64,000 nt of DNA from Phallus indusiatus. Taxonomy: Eukaryota; Basidiomycota; Agaricomycetes; Phallales; Phallaceae. Shown here piece by piece: positions 12,531 to 22,557 of this stretch. A program made the translations under genes and the position numbers. How positions within the stretch are numbered: position 1 is the stretch's first letter; the number at the start of each line of letters is the position of its first letter. The stretch covers positions 868,001 through 932,000 of the forward strand of contig JAQFWX010000013.1 of NCBI GenBank assembly GCA_027605045.1, in the 5' to 3' direction. The notes under the pieces are model-generated. The model ran no database searches. It was not told the DNA's origin and saw only the letters and a list, made by a program, of their open reading frames with translations.

Positions 12531-13390
12531 TCAATCAATGGGCGTTCTAAACGAAAGGCATATTCTCACCGGATAATAAATTGCAAAAGTGAATAAAACG
12601 GCCTCACAGTCCACCGCAGTCTTACGCGCATATAACACGCGGCCTACTTTTCCTTTCTCGTATTTCCGATACCCGCTGGGGAGTTTCTTAAAAAAAAAAC
12701 TACCCATTACGTCTTCAAGACATCCAACTGTTATTCTCACCAAAAATCTCATCGACATCGTCTGCCATCGAATGCTGTTGCCGTCGTATGTATATTCAAT
12801 AGTGTGCGGATGAAGTGCACCATCATCAATATCTTTCTTCCGCGTTTGGCCGTTATAGAATTTTTCCATACATACAAAATACCTTCGTCAAGTGTAAGAA
12901 CGGAGTTGGATGATTGGATCATAAAATTGACACCCTTTTCAGCCAGGCAAAGGATCAAACGATTCTAAATTATCCCTTCAATGTCTTCTGACCGTGATGT
13001 CAATACCTCTTGTCCGGAAACATCTATTATTCATGTTTTTTTCGGCATCAATTTACCTTGGAGGACTTCAACGTCATGCCGATGTTAAGGCCGTCTTCGC
13101 CGTCCTCAACTTGGCAGATTCTGCACGCTGATATTCCAGATAATTGTGCGCTTCATAGCTATTAAAACTATCTGCCTTACCGGAATTGGCGCATAGAAGA
13201 CATATAGTTGAACTATTATCACTGAAAGCTCACATTCCTTCGAGCATTTTTTTGGCTCTAAGATCTTGATTCTACCCCACCTTTCAATCCGATCTTCATC
13301 AAAACGGCTGTTGATGGGCAAGTCAAGATGGATCAAATAAAGGACCCGCCCGGGCATGTGGAGATGTATCCATCGCCGCTAATTGAATAT
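12531..13390 (-). pseudogene. Possible gene remnant or unresolved small gene
   Basis: Several minus-strand open pieces look coding-like. One runs down from an acceptor-like CAATTAG near 13382 and contains HMPGRVLYLIHLDLP followed by a charged RFDEDRIERWGR segment. Others near 13070-13130 and 12750-12950 contain ICQVEDGEDGLNIGMTL and EYTYDGNSIRWQT. I could not join them into one frame with normal introns, and I do not recognise a domain with confidence. The PGRVL phrase faintly recalls the C-terminal part of fungal class 3 lipases, but no GxSxG motif was found. It could be a decayed gene or one with unusual introns. Confidence 0.25.
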
Positions 13391-13758
13391 GTATGTATAT
13401 GCCATTGTGTGTCTTCTCTCCCTAATGGAAATTCTTGGTATTAATTCACCTGAACAGCGCTCCATAGCATTTATGAACGAGAATAGCGTAAATATCTTTT
13501 GGGAATCGTGGAATATCGTTCTCTCTTCTCAAAAAACGCACCAAAGGTCATGGAAAAGAGTGCATTACACGGGTGCTGCTCGGTTACATAAATGACACGA
13601 CTTTGCAGGTTCGACGGGTCGAGCCTTTCGATCGCCGTAAAATATCACCCTTACAATTCAATTCAACTTTTGAGGGTTCTTCCCAACGTTCATCAAAAGT
13701 TTCGACTAACAATAACCAATGACCGAAAGTTAGCCAAGTCAGCCTGAGGCAAAATGTG

Positions 13759-13766
13759 TATAAAAG
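13759..13766 (+). promoter_or_regulatory. TATA box of the hydrophobin gene
   Basis: TATAAAAG lies 117 bp upstream of the hydrophobin ATG. A CT-rich leader with TTTCTTCTTTTAAA follows, as is common in strongly expressed basidiomycete genes. Transcription start was not determined. Confidence 0.6.
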
Positions 13767-13875
13767 CCCACTGTAAATGACCAAGATCTTCAGCAGAACT
13801 CTCGAGTTTCTACTATCAAACCATCTTTCGCTACCTCACAAGCCTCATTCTTTCCAAACCCTTTCTTCTTTTAAA

Positions 13876-14327
13876 ATGGTTGCCAAAATCGCTCTCTTCT
13901 TGACTGCTTTCGCCGCCGTCGCTTTCGCTGCTCCGTACGTCTTTCTTTTTCTCCAACCTCCCACTTTTTAGAGAACCTAAGATTCAATACATTTTCATAG
14001 CGGCACTTCTGTTAAGGGCGCTCCTTCCACTGTTGTCTCTCAATGCAATACCGGTGCTCAGATGTGCTGCAACAGCATTGAGGACGCCGACTCAGACAAC
14101 GTCGCCGGCGTTCTCGGTTCTGTGGGCTCTCTACGTGGTATTGTTGGACAGGTCGGCTTGGGATGCACGAGCCTCCTCGGCATCGGCTCACCCTGGTTTG
14201 TATATATCTCTCTTTTCTTGGACATCGCTGACAGGATTTCTACCTCAGCCTTTCACAACCCGCCTGCTGCCAAGGTGACACCTTCAACGGTCTCGTCAAC
14301 GTTGGTTGCAGCCCCATCAGTCTTTAA
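13876..14327 (+). CDS. Class I hydrophobin, secreted
   Basis: This is a small secreted amphipathic protein that self-assembles at air-water interfaces and coats aerial hyphae or fruit-body surfaces. Three exons (13876-13934, 14001-14195, 14249-14327) give 110 residues with phases that match. Residues 1-18 or so (MVAKIALFLTAFAAVAFA) are a signal peptide. The mature part contains all eight cysteines in hydrophobin order: SQCNTG, a CC pair (QMCCNS), a single Cys after VGLG, a single Cys at SPC, a second CC pair (ACCQGD) and a final Cys (VGCSP). The wide spacing between Cys3 and Cys4 indicates class I. Intron 2 interrupts the codon of Cys5, so an unspliced reading loses the last four cysteines. 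This is the only hydrophobin in the window. Confidence 0.93.
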
Positions 14328-14853
14328 GTTATTTCACGCTATTCTTAATTAGTACATCTTTAATGTATTGAGTTGCGTGGATAATATTATGTATCCCTAA
14401 ATTTTTACTTGGGGAAAATTTATCATTTTCAACTACTGTGTAAGGTTTAAACAATTCTATGGCACGGGATATAGCATCAGTAATCTGGGTAACGTTCAAA
14501 TCCGGTTTTTCCAGCCGTTCTCAGAGTTTTACTTTGGCCTAAGATTCTACTAGGTCGTATATGCAATTTCGATTTTCACAATTAGGAAGTTGACGCGACT
14601 TGTACAGACTTTCCTACCTCCTGAACAACTCGAAAGCATGGTTTTGAATAGTGATAAGCCCGGATCAGTAATCTGGGATTGTTCTTCGGGAAGCTCCAGA
14701 GGGCTCCAGAGGGTGTCCCAGTGTCTCCTGTTAAATTCTCATATATTCAGTTTTTATTTCAGTCCACATATGTAGTATTTAGAATATCGATTGCATTGTA
14801 CAACAAATAAGAAAAACTAAAGAATTATGAGATCTATTGTAAAAAAACATCTG
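14328..14853. other. Convergent intergenic region
   Basis: This is the shared 3' flank of the hydrophobin (+) and the DUF6532 gene (-). It contains a perfect tandem pair of the 10-mer GCTCCAGAGG at 14693-14712 and two copies of CAGTAATCTGGG (near 14480 and 14666). No gene is seen. Confidence 0.5.
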
Positions 14854-16015
14854 TCAAAGCAGTCCCTCCTCTTCAGAGTCCGTATTATCGAAGACGAACT
14901 CATTCTTAAGACGCGGCGAGTGGTGAAGATAAGTACTAAACAGAACCTTCAACGAAGATGATACATTAGAGATAAAAAGTTACTCACGACCCTTCCTCCC
15001 ATATGTCCATGCGTAATTCAAGTGATTGTTTCTTTCTCTGCTTGTCAAACTGAAGAACGCTTTCCATCAAAGTGTGGTAAAGGTGCATATATGATTTTGC
15101 ATCCATTTTGACCTTGGCTCTGATACCCGTTTCTGTATACTCGTCCAAGGCATTTCTGAGCTAATTCAACTGTCAGTTTGTTGCAAATATGCATTCTATA
15201 TTACTCACCACGAGCGCTGCAAAAGCAAGCATAGGCAAAGGGATTGGTCGAAGTTTGTCAGGGCGCAGGCGAGCAACGCCATGCTGATTTTCAAAAGCAC
15301 ACTCGACGATTACCTGTTCGATGGCTGGATTGGAGAATGGATAGGCCTGTTTTGCCTGCAAGCATCATCAATACATAGGTAGTGAATGGTGGACAAGAGC
15401 ACTATTACTTTCTGCCCGCTGCCAACAGCCGGTTTGGAGACACCATATATCCAACGTTCATTCTTTATAAGCCACTCAGCGCGAGTCTTGTTAGTCTTAG
15501 GGTCATTATCAGTCTTGAGATCATATACATCTTGGACAATCAATTGAGCATAGGCCTTCCATTCGTTGCGGACCTTATATACGTGATCACAAAGCTGAAG
15601 TGGTGTGAATGAATAGATGATAGGGAGACATAAAGGAGTTACTCACAGAATTATGAATAGCATCGGAGATGAGATTATCGGGAAATTCAGTCAAGTCCAT
15701 ATTGGCGTGATCTATTGAAGATTTTATGATGGTTTCGCGTCGCATTGGAGTTGGAAACGCGTCATCGATCACTAGCCAGAGGTGGAGGTAACTTTTGGCT
15801 CGGTCAAAGACCTCTTGATACTCAGCATTGTATGAAGCAACCGCGCTGGCACCCACGTCGTTTAAAGCAAATGGAGAACCCAATGGAGGTAGGGGATGAG
15901 CTGGGGGAGGAGAGACAGGAGTGGGCAAGCACCTTTTGTTGCGAGCACGTTTCACCTTGCGATTTGCCGAAAGGTCAATGGATTCTGCTTCACGCCGAGG
16001 ACGTCTGGGGGGCAT
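14854..16015 (-). CDS. DUF6532-like basidiomycete protein
   Basis: Five exons can be joined in frame. The protein starts MPPRRPRREAESIDLS (ATG 16015-16013), has a basic and Pro-rich N-terminus with a possible nuclear localisation signal (NRKVKRARNKR), then a helical domain including FDRAKSYLHLWLVIDDAFP, LIVQDVYDLKTDND, AYPFSNPAIEQVIVECAFEN and LRPIPLPMLAFAALV. It ends in an acidic tail (DNTDSEEEGLL, stop 14854-14856). The YPFSNPAIEQVI element followed by the PLPMLAFAA helix is the pattern I associate with DUF6532, a family expanded in Agaricomycetes and of unknown function. An in-frame Met 18 codons upstream (16069) is an alternative start. The basic N-terminus suggests a nuclear role, which is inference. 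Confidence 0.65.
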
Positions 16016-16876
16016 AATGAAAGTTGGCGGCCGGAGTTGCTGAGTTGGAAAATTTATATTCGCTGGCAATTCAGAGTATGTGTGAAGTGTTTAGCGAGAG
16101 ACGCAGGAGCCCCAGAACAGGTGGAAGTTCAGACGAAAACGAACAAGCCGCAGACGGCTAAAATACTTCGAATGCTCCAGAGATCAGAGGAGTCAAAACC
16201 AGGTCATTGATTAGTATATATGTTTTATTGATCATTGCAACGTCGATAGAAAACGTTTCAGGCTAATTCCCTCCCGTTGGAACGGTTTGTCCATCTTCGG
16301 ATGAATTGTTTATCAAGGGCCCGATGACACTCTGGAGCTTTTTTCAGTCTCAATTCGAACGTGGAAGAAAGGAATCGTATGAAGTTCAATGTTTCTGATG
16401 TATGCTTTGACGTCGCGTACGTATTGACATCCAAGGTTTGTAAGGCGAAACCACAAGCCTTGGGCAGGAAAATCTACCAAATTTTATTGATCTTTGAGAA
16501 AGAAAATTTTATCTACCGTTGATATAATTCTTCAATAATTCTCATATTTCAACTGTATCAATAATTTAAGTTTCACATCCTCCAGAGCTCTGAGCTCTCT
16601 AGAAGTTTCAAGATGGCGGGGACGTGCTTCAGAGTCGAAACCCAGGTCATTGATAAGTTCTTAGTATTATTTTTCAAATCAATCTTCCACTATTATCCTC
16701 AATGCGCATCATGTTTAAGTTTGATCATCATCAATATATACATAGTAATTCATAGAGTTTTTTTTACAAAACAGTTGATCTGTTCCATGCCTTGCTTTTT
16801 TCCTGCCTGAACTCCCTTGGGTGTTCCTTGAAAATCAACAGGAAAGTAAGCTACTAGATTAGGCTCACATACTACC
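16016..16876. other. Intergenic, with a short diverged repeat
   Basis: No gene model is supported. A CCAGGTCATTGAT phrase preceded by an AGTC-AAA stretch occurs at about 16185-16212 and again near 16630-16655, and both follow a CTCCAGAG word. This looks like an old local duplication of a few tens of bases. Confidence 0.4.
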
Positions 16877-17368
16877 CTAGTAGGGGCCCTGTCGAGTCTT
16901 TGAGATCGGTTTAAATTGCAAGGGGTCGTACTTCGGTACGGGAGGAGGTGCTAGACGGGGTATCTCCAGTAAATATTGCGGCTCGAATGCTGCAATTGTG
17001 GATGCCACTGGCAGTGCAATCTGCGGTTCCTCCTTTTGAACATGAAGGAAGGAGGGTACACCAGATTCAACAGGAAGAATAAGATCAGGTAAAGCCAATT
17101 CAACCCCAGAAGATGTCTTCGGCCATGTCGGTAATCCAGACGTTGGAGGAATAGCAATAATAGGGGGGGAAACGCCTTCTGGCAAGCCTAATTCTTTGGC
17201 GGTCCTGCGTACGGTGGTCTGAACAACTGACCGAAACCCTTCTGAATTCGGAGGGGCGGGAGGCCAGGCAATCAATTCTTCTTTTGCTTTTCCTTTTGCT
17301 GCTCGCTGCAGTGCAGTCGGCGAGATTTGATTATATTGTTTAACGTTCAAGTTTCGCGAGGATGACAT
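16877..17368 (-). CDS. Small proline-rich hypothetical protein
   Basis: This is an uninterrupted 163-codon frame starting MSSSRNLNVKQYNQISP (ATG 17368-17366). It has a basic N-terminal helix (LQRAAKGKAKEELIAWPPAPP), a central Thr/Arg stretch and a Pro/Leu-rich remainder (IPRLAPPPVPKYDPLQF). It has no signal peptide, membrane segment or domain I recognise. Support is its length, clean start context and low overlap with other plausible genes. It may be a lineage-specific gene. Confidence 0.5.
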   Translation of the reverse strand: MSSSRNLNVKQYNQISPTALQRAAKGKAKEELIAWPPAPPNSEGFRSVVQTTVRRTAKELGLPEGVSPPIIAIPPTSGLPTWPKTSSGVELALPDLILPVESGVPSFLHVQKEEPQIALPVASTIAAFEPQYLLEIPRLAPPPVPKYDPLQFKPISKTRQGPY

Positions 17369-19605
17369 GGGAACTTGAATATATGATTGGAAGTTGGGAA
17401 TACGAGTTGGAAGGTTTTGAGTGTTGGGCTTTTGTTGGAGTATATGTTTGCTGGATTATTGAGTGTACTGTTCTCCGGGGTTTTATATGAATGACCCGAA
17501 ATATGTCGTCCACGAACCATAGTCCACTAGAAGAGCAAATGCCTGTCCGACAGGAATAAGTCCAAAAGGGTTTCGACCAGTTCTGTATTTTTAGGACGTG
17601 TCCATTGGGAAAATATATAGAGAAGCACCCAAAAGTTCATACTTTCGTTATCACAGGATGACCTCCGACGAGATTTAATAGAGAACACCTTGCCAGATTT
17701 CCACCATCTTTGTGGCGGCTCATGGATTACTCGCAGTTCGTTGAAATCATATATATATAGTGTGTCTGAGATCAAAGGCTCTCAAGACACACATTTAGTC
17801 AAAGTCAAAGTAAGCGTAAACTCTCTTTATAAGAGGATTTGAACCTTACCCTACTAGGTTATATTGACCACAACTGTAAATCCTACGCGCTTCGCCATGC
17901 GTGCTATATCACCGGTCAAACCCCGAAATGTGACTTCGGCCTAAGCAGATCGTGGTATATAAAAACGTTTCCCTAACCTCAGCTCTGCCACCAGTTTGAA
18001 TCCCCGGATGGCCATTGGCGACCAGAACTTGAACGTTGAACACCGACGAACTGACGAGATTTCATTCTGCAGCGCTATGTACACCATAGACGAGAATTGG
18101 TCAAGTTCAATTTAGTATGGAGACGAGTGAGGTAATGGATGTCGGCTCCAAAGTTGCTCTGTATTACGGTTTGTTTCCACCCACTGGCACCATGTCTTGT
18201 GTCCCATCTTATGCCCCATTTAGTGTCTCTACTATCCCATATTCCAGCAACTTCAGTTTGGGCCCATGATACCCGCTGGGGATGTTCCTACTTTCCGCTC
18301 CGCTCCAACCACGGCTACCTCATGCAACAGCCTGTCAACCTGTACGTTACATGAGGTACCCTTATCATCGCCTTAGCTCCGACGATCTTCGCCACACGCC
18401 AGCTATTTGGACCACACTAAGGCTAGGGCCATCTTTTTGTTCTTTGCTCGGACGACGCTAAGGCTCGGTCTATCGTTATCTTTTTGTCTGAATCTCGGGA
18501 GTGCACGGTTGTACGAACATCAGACTACGTCTTAACGTTTTATGAATCAACTCGGCCTCCGGTAGCATGATCACGTTTATCTGACACGTTATACTTGGAT
18601 CCTTTAGCGGTACTCTGCATGTCTCCAAAAGAATCAATAGAGAATTTTGCCTGGTCATCGCTGCTTCCCGAAGTCAAGTCCAGTAAACGGTCTGCTTCGT
18701 CGTTGCAGCCCCTGGCTATCTTTAGCAAGTTTACACTTTAAGCTCCGCGCCGGCACCATGTTTTAGACAGCTCGCTCAGCGACACGGTGCCAACTTCGAG
18801 CCATTCTTTTCTTCGTTATTTAAATCTTGCATTTCTTGAGTGCCGTGATTTTGTGAGTTTTCCTCCGCTTTGTGCCCACCCATCTTCGAGTTCTAGTTGA
18901 GTAACTAAGTACTAACTCCTCCGTCTTTTTGCACTTTCTTTCTACATCTCGCAGCCTGGCGCAGTGGCCGTTCGGCTCAGCAAGGGTCTTATGCTTACAG
19001 GCAACACCCAAGCTAGGCTACCATAGGACTCCCAAAAAGATCGACCGCGCAGTGTGAGGTTCTCCTGGTTTCTCTCACACCGAAGATGGGCAAGACTTCA
19101 GTATAACCAGGACGACTCGACTAAATCATATCGTCAGTCACGCCGTCAAAGCTCGTAATCTAGGACCTGGTAGTTGAAGGTAGCCCCAACGCTCTCAGCT
19201 CTGTTTATGCTGCATTTATGTTATGATTCTCATGTTGGTCTTTTTTGCTCGTCATGTTCAAGTATCACTTGTCTGGATAAGTAGTATCCTCAACAGTGAT
19301 TCGATGCTTTCAGTGTAGCCTTTTCCATTCATATTATAGTGAAAACTGGTCAATACTTGCATAGATACATTAGATAGCAATTAGTTCATAATTGCACAGT
19401 GAGCCACCGGCCGTTGGTAGGGGCAGTATACATAGTGTCCATAAAATATGGTGGATTGACGGAAGACATAATTAAACAATCTTAGTATTCAAATAAGAAT
19501 CTATTCAACTTTCCACGTATCGATGCAAGAAAAACTTGTGCTACATACTGTAATAGTGAGAACTGCGAGTGTTTGAAAAATTGAAACAAGTTTTTTTTTG
19601 TTGAA
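17369..19605. other. 2.2-kb stretch without a recognised gene
   Basis: Open frames are short and motif-free. The stretch has several self-complementary words, for example GTGTGAG near 19053 paired with CTCACAC near 19074. A GGTTCAAATCC word on the minus strand at 17833-17843 resembles a Pol III B box, but no tRNA fold forms around it. The variable composition could reflect an old transposon remnant, but no terminal repeats or transposase piece was found. Confidence 0.4.
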
Positions 19606-19672
19606 CGAACGGATCAAAGCTCTAAATTGGGTTCATAAAGCAAAAACAAAAGTTAGAGCCTTGATCCGTTCG
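19606..19672. repeat. Inverted repeat with 20-nt arms, 19/20 identical
   Basis: The left arm CGAACGGATCAAAGCTCTAA (19606-19625) pairs with the right arm at 19653-19672, whose reverse complement differs at one base. The loop is 27 nt. It lies in non-coding DNA 140 bp downstream of the APH-like gene's stop. It could be a miniature transposon footprint or a transcript 3'-end hairpin. Confidence 0.7.
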
Positions 19673-19811
19673 CTGAGCACAAATATTCGGTTTCGATTTT
19701 TCCGACAAGCCTGAGCCTTTTCTAAAAGTGATCATACTCGAGAAAACCTGTGCGGAGCACTGCGTGGATTTTTAACCAGGCACTTGATCATTCTCCAATC
19801 AAGGCCAACCC

Positions 19812-20903
19812 CTAGGCACAGTGTTGGGTTTGCTTGGGTCTGAGATAATCGGGCAACGCTATGTACAAAGCAACAACGTCGAGGTTAGTATCAGGGAGGA
19901 GAGAGGGCAATTATGATATTGCGCTGCTCACCGTAGTTGTTCGAACTCATGAACAAAAAATATCGGGCATTCTCCAATGCGTCGAGCTGACCTGTAGGCG
20001 AGGGATACTTGGGAAACGCAACCTCGCGGCCGAGGTGGTGATAAACGAAGGGTTTGTTGCTCACGGCGATCGCGTAGTGGAAGAAGCAGGGGGGGAGGAA
20101 TGAAGTCTGACCGAAGTCAATAGCGACGATCATGCCATTTGAATCTATCATGAAATTCTTCTCGTTCATGTCGGCGGGGCACAAGCACAAGCCGTGCTGG
20201 CTGACCTCGCCCAAGAGGTCGACACTGTCCTTGAGGCCCTCTTTCGCTAGGATCTATATGCGTGCGAGAATTTTAGTCAGTCACTGGGGGAAACAAGAAA
20301 CCAAGATGTCGACACAAGGTTGAACATCCGGGTGAGAGGAGAATGAAAGATGGAACCAAGATGCCAGTGGGGAGAACCACTTACGCGGTTGAGGTGCCGT
20401 TGGAGATCAAATACGGAAGGATAGGTCACCGAGGAGACACCATCCCTGAAGAACCAATGGTCAATGGGCCCGGGTTTGACAGGACCGGGAGCCATAGTCG
20501 GGGCTTGGATCGTGATAAGCTCCTCCAGAGCTCTAGCAATCTGAGGGACGTGTGTTTCGTCGCATATCGAGCCGTCGATGAGCTCCATAACCATGTATTG
20601 GCGTTTGGCCTGCACGATGAATGAATAAACGCGTGGAACCTTCACGTTGCCACGACCTCGAGTGCTGAGGAATTGGACTACAAAGTCCTGAATTTCAGCC
20701 TCCCTGAGCTCAATGTCATTGCCAAACTTGACGAACGCGGATTTGTTGCTCAAGGGAATGCCGCGAGGCAGGTGGTATTTGTCGATAGCCCAAGCTTTTT
20801 TGTAAGCAGTCAAGCACTCAGTTATGATTTCCTGGGGATCCGGAAGGTCGTCGGGACGGGTGCCGGGGAATTGAAAAACCTTGGGAGGCGTTTTTTGAGA
20901 CAT
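19812..20903 (-). CDS. APH/choline-kinase-fold phosphotransferase-like protein
   Basis: This belongs to the aminoglycoside-phosphotransferase-like kinase fold that is expanded in Agaricomycetes; the small-molecule or protein substrate is unknown. The N-lobe has FVKFGNDIELREAEIQDFV (a Lys-containing strand with the following Glu-rich helix) and MVMELIDGSICDE at the hinge. The C-lobe has HGLCLCPADMNEKNFMID, giving the catalytic Asp and Asn, then VAIDFGQTSFLP with the metal-binding DFG. Start ATG is 20903-20901. Exon 1 ends HLNR at about 20388, and the next exon begins ILAKEGLKDSVDLL near 20254. A last splice (NNY to ALPDYLRP) gives a stop at 19812. The first gap is about 130 nt, longer than its neighbours, and could hide a small exon. 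Confidence 0.75.
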
Positions 20904-21511
20904 AAACGATGGGTGGATCTAGAGAGCGTTTCACTGTCAATTTCTCGAGACTAACAAGGGCAGAACTCACTGGATGATTGATAATGTGCTATTGAGAGCA
21001 AGGACGATATGTCGAGTTGTCGTGTATGTCGTTTACGACGAGGTCATTGATGGTATAGACGCCCATGGGCGCCTCGAGGTAAATTCTCGTCTTCCTCCAG
21101 CGCAAACCTCCCCAAGCCAAGTTCTCATAGATCTCATTTATTGCAGATATTGAAGGCCCAATACAACATGCTTTCACTAAATTCATGTATTGCAATAAGA
21201 GGAGTGGCGCATGTGGACGCACGGAAACTGTCAGTCACGACCAATTAACTGGCTCTGACCGGTGACCACTAGTAGTACGCCATGCACACATTGACTGACA
21301 GAGCTCATGTATCAATATTCAACATTCAACAATCTGAATGGCAGTGGCAACATCATCGACGACGACGACGATGACTACTACTGGGCAAAATAGATTTCGC
21401 CGCTTATATAATTTAAGCCGAATTCCGAAATGCGCTCATTCAGACTCGCAGTGCTGTGCAATGCTATGACAAAATCCAACTGCACCCTTGGAAACAACAA
21501 CTAACACCAAC
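20904..21511. other. Divergent intergenic region
   Basis: This lies between the APH-like gene (-) and the LysM gene (+). It contains a short GAC repeat at 21358-21370 and a TATATAA at 21405-21411, about 100 bp upstream of the LysM start. No gene is seen. Confidence 0.5.
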
Positions 21512-22275
21512 ATGAACAGGTGGACACAATACGACGAGGTAAGCGTAGTCATACTCTCCAATTCATGTTTGACGAGAATTGTTTGTTTTTTCTCAAAGGA
21601 TGAGTATCGTCTTCCGGAAGGTATGGTCAGAGTAGGCTACGATGCTGATACTCAGCGCTATACTTTTCAAAGAGGAAATGAGCTGTGGCTAGGCGAACCT
21701 GGAGTTCACTATGGCGGGCAAATGACAAGAATCGGTGTTGTTGATGGTGAGCACTTTGGGGACTGCAGTTTAAGCGAGACAACATTGACAGCGATGCAGA
21801 TGACTCATTAGAGCAAGGGAGGGATATTGGCGATACCTCTCACCGCTCGGATGGTTATCAAACTTTGGATGCTAGCAAAGACGTAAGCATCAACGTCAAC
21901 ATTTCGTTTGGGTTAAGTGCGACGACTACTAACCATATTAATATAATACAGGTTGTGGTTTCCAATCGTTATACCAATCGAGTTTTCTATTACTTTGTTC
22001 TCGTCATCTCTCTTTTTCTTGTCGTAGTATGGAAATACGTGATCAGTGCGAGGTCGGCGGCACATAACCATCACAAGCATAAATTCCATTGCCCTGATGG
22101 AGTACTCGCGCCCATGTATCATGTCAAACCAGGTGACACATGTTGGGAAATCGCTCATTCGCTTGGGTTCGAACTGGGTGCGATTCTGAATCAAACGCTC
22201 AATCCGAAGCTGGATTGTGACCATCTATATCCAAACGACGTCGTGTGCCTGCCCTTGAATGGATCACCATACTAG
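21512..22275 (+). CDS. Single-pass membrane protein with C-terminal LysM domain
   Basis: Four exons (21512-21538, 21599-21746, 21800-21882, 21952-22275) give 193 residues with consistent phases. The N-terminal part (MNRWTQYDE, then DEYRLPEGMVRVGYDADT) is cytosolic by prediction. A Ser/Asp-rich linker follows, then one hydrophobic segment (VFYYFVLVISLFLVVVW) and a single LysM at the C-terminus (YHVKPGDTCWEIAHSLGF ... LNP ... CDHLYPNDVVCLP) with two cysteines likely to form a disulfide. LysM domains bind N-acetylglucosamine polymers. The order predicts a type II topology with LysM outside or in the lumen, suggesting chitin or wall contact. Exon 2's donor must join the acceptor at 21799; nearer acceptors give a stop. 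Confidence 0.8.
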
Positions 22276-22469
22276 CTGATCGTTATCATTACTATTTATT
22301 TATGTACATATTTCATTTTGGTATATGAAGTCTTGTCAACTTCACCTTCATTTCTGCGCACCGCAGCGTATCTTGGCAAGTCAAACCAAAAATCTTGACT
22401 TGGATCCGTCACATTCAACTGAACCCGCGCTCTTGTCTCAATCGATCACTCTCCAGCAATCGTGCGAAA

Positions 22470-22518
22470 TGCGCACATGCGCAAGCAATCACAGCTTTTC
22501 CTCTTCTCGCTATATAAG
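22470..22518 (+). promoter_or_regulatory. Promoter elements of VIT-vWA copy A
   Basis: TGCGCACATGCGCA at 22470-22483 is a near-palindrome of two TGCGCA words. It is followed by an ACAGCTTTTC stretch and TATATAAG at 22511-22518, 47 bp before the ATG. The same arrangement stands before copy B and, altered, before copy C, which makes these the best candidate shared regulatory sites of the array. Confidence 0.6.
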
Positions 22519-22557
22519 TCAAGCACCTTGCTATGAAATCCAAATCGTCGCACAGTC

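Noticed and set aside
17833..17843. Minus-strand GGTTCAAATCC resembling a tRNA B box, with an A-box-like TGGCGAAGCGCG about 50 nt upstream
   Set aside because: The T-stem does not pair and no acceptor stem forms, so neither a tRNA nor a clear SINE is supported.
17990..19250. Possible solo LTR or decayed retroelement
   Set aside because: I could not find matching ends, a target duplication or any reverse transcriptase or integrase fragment.
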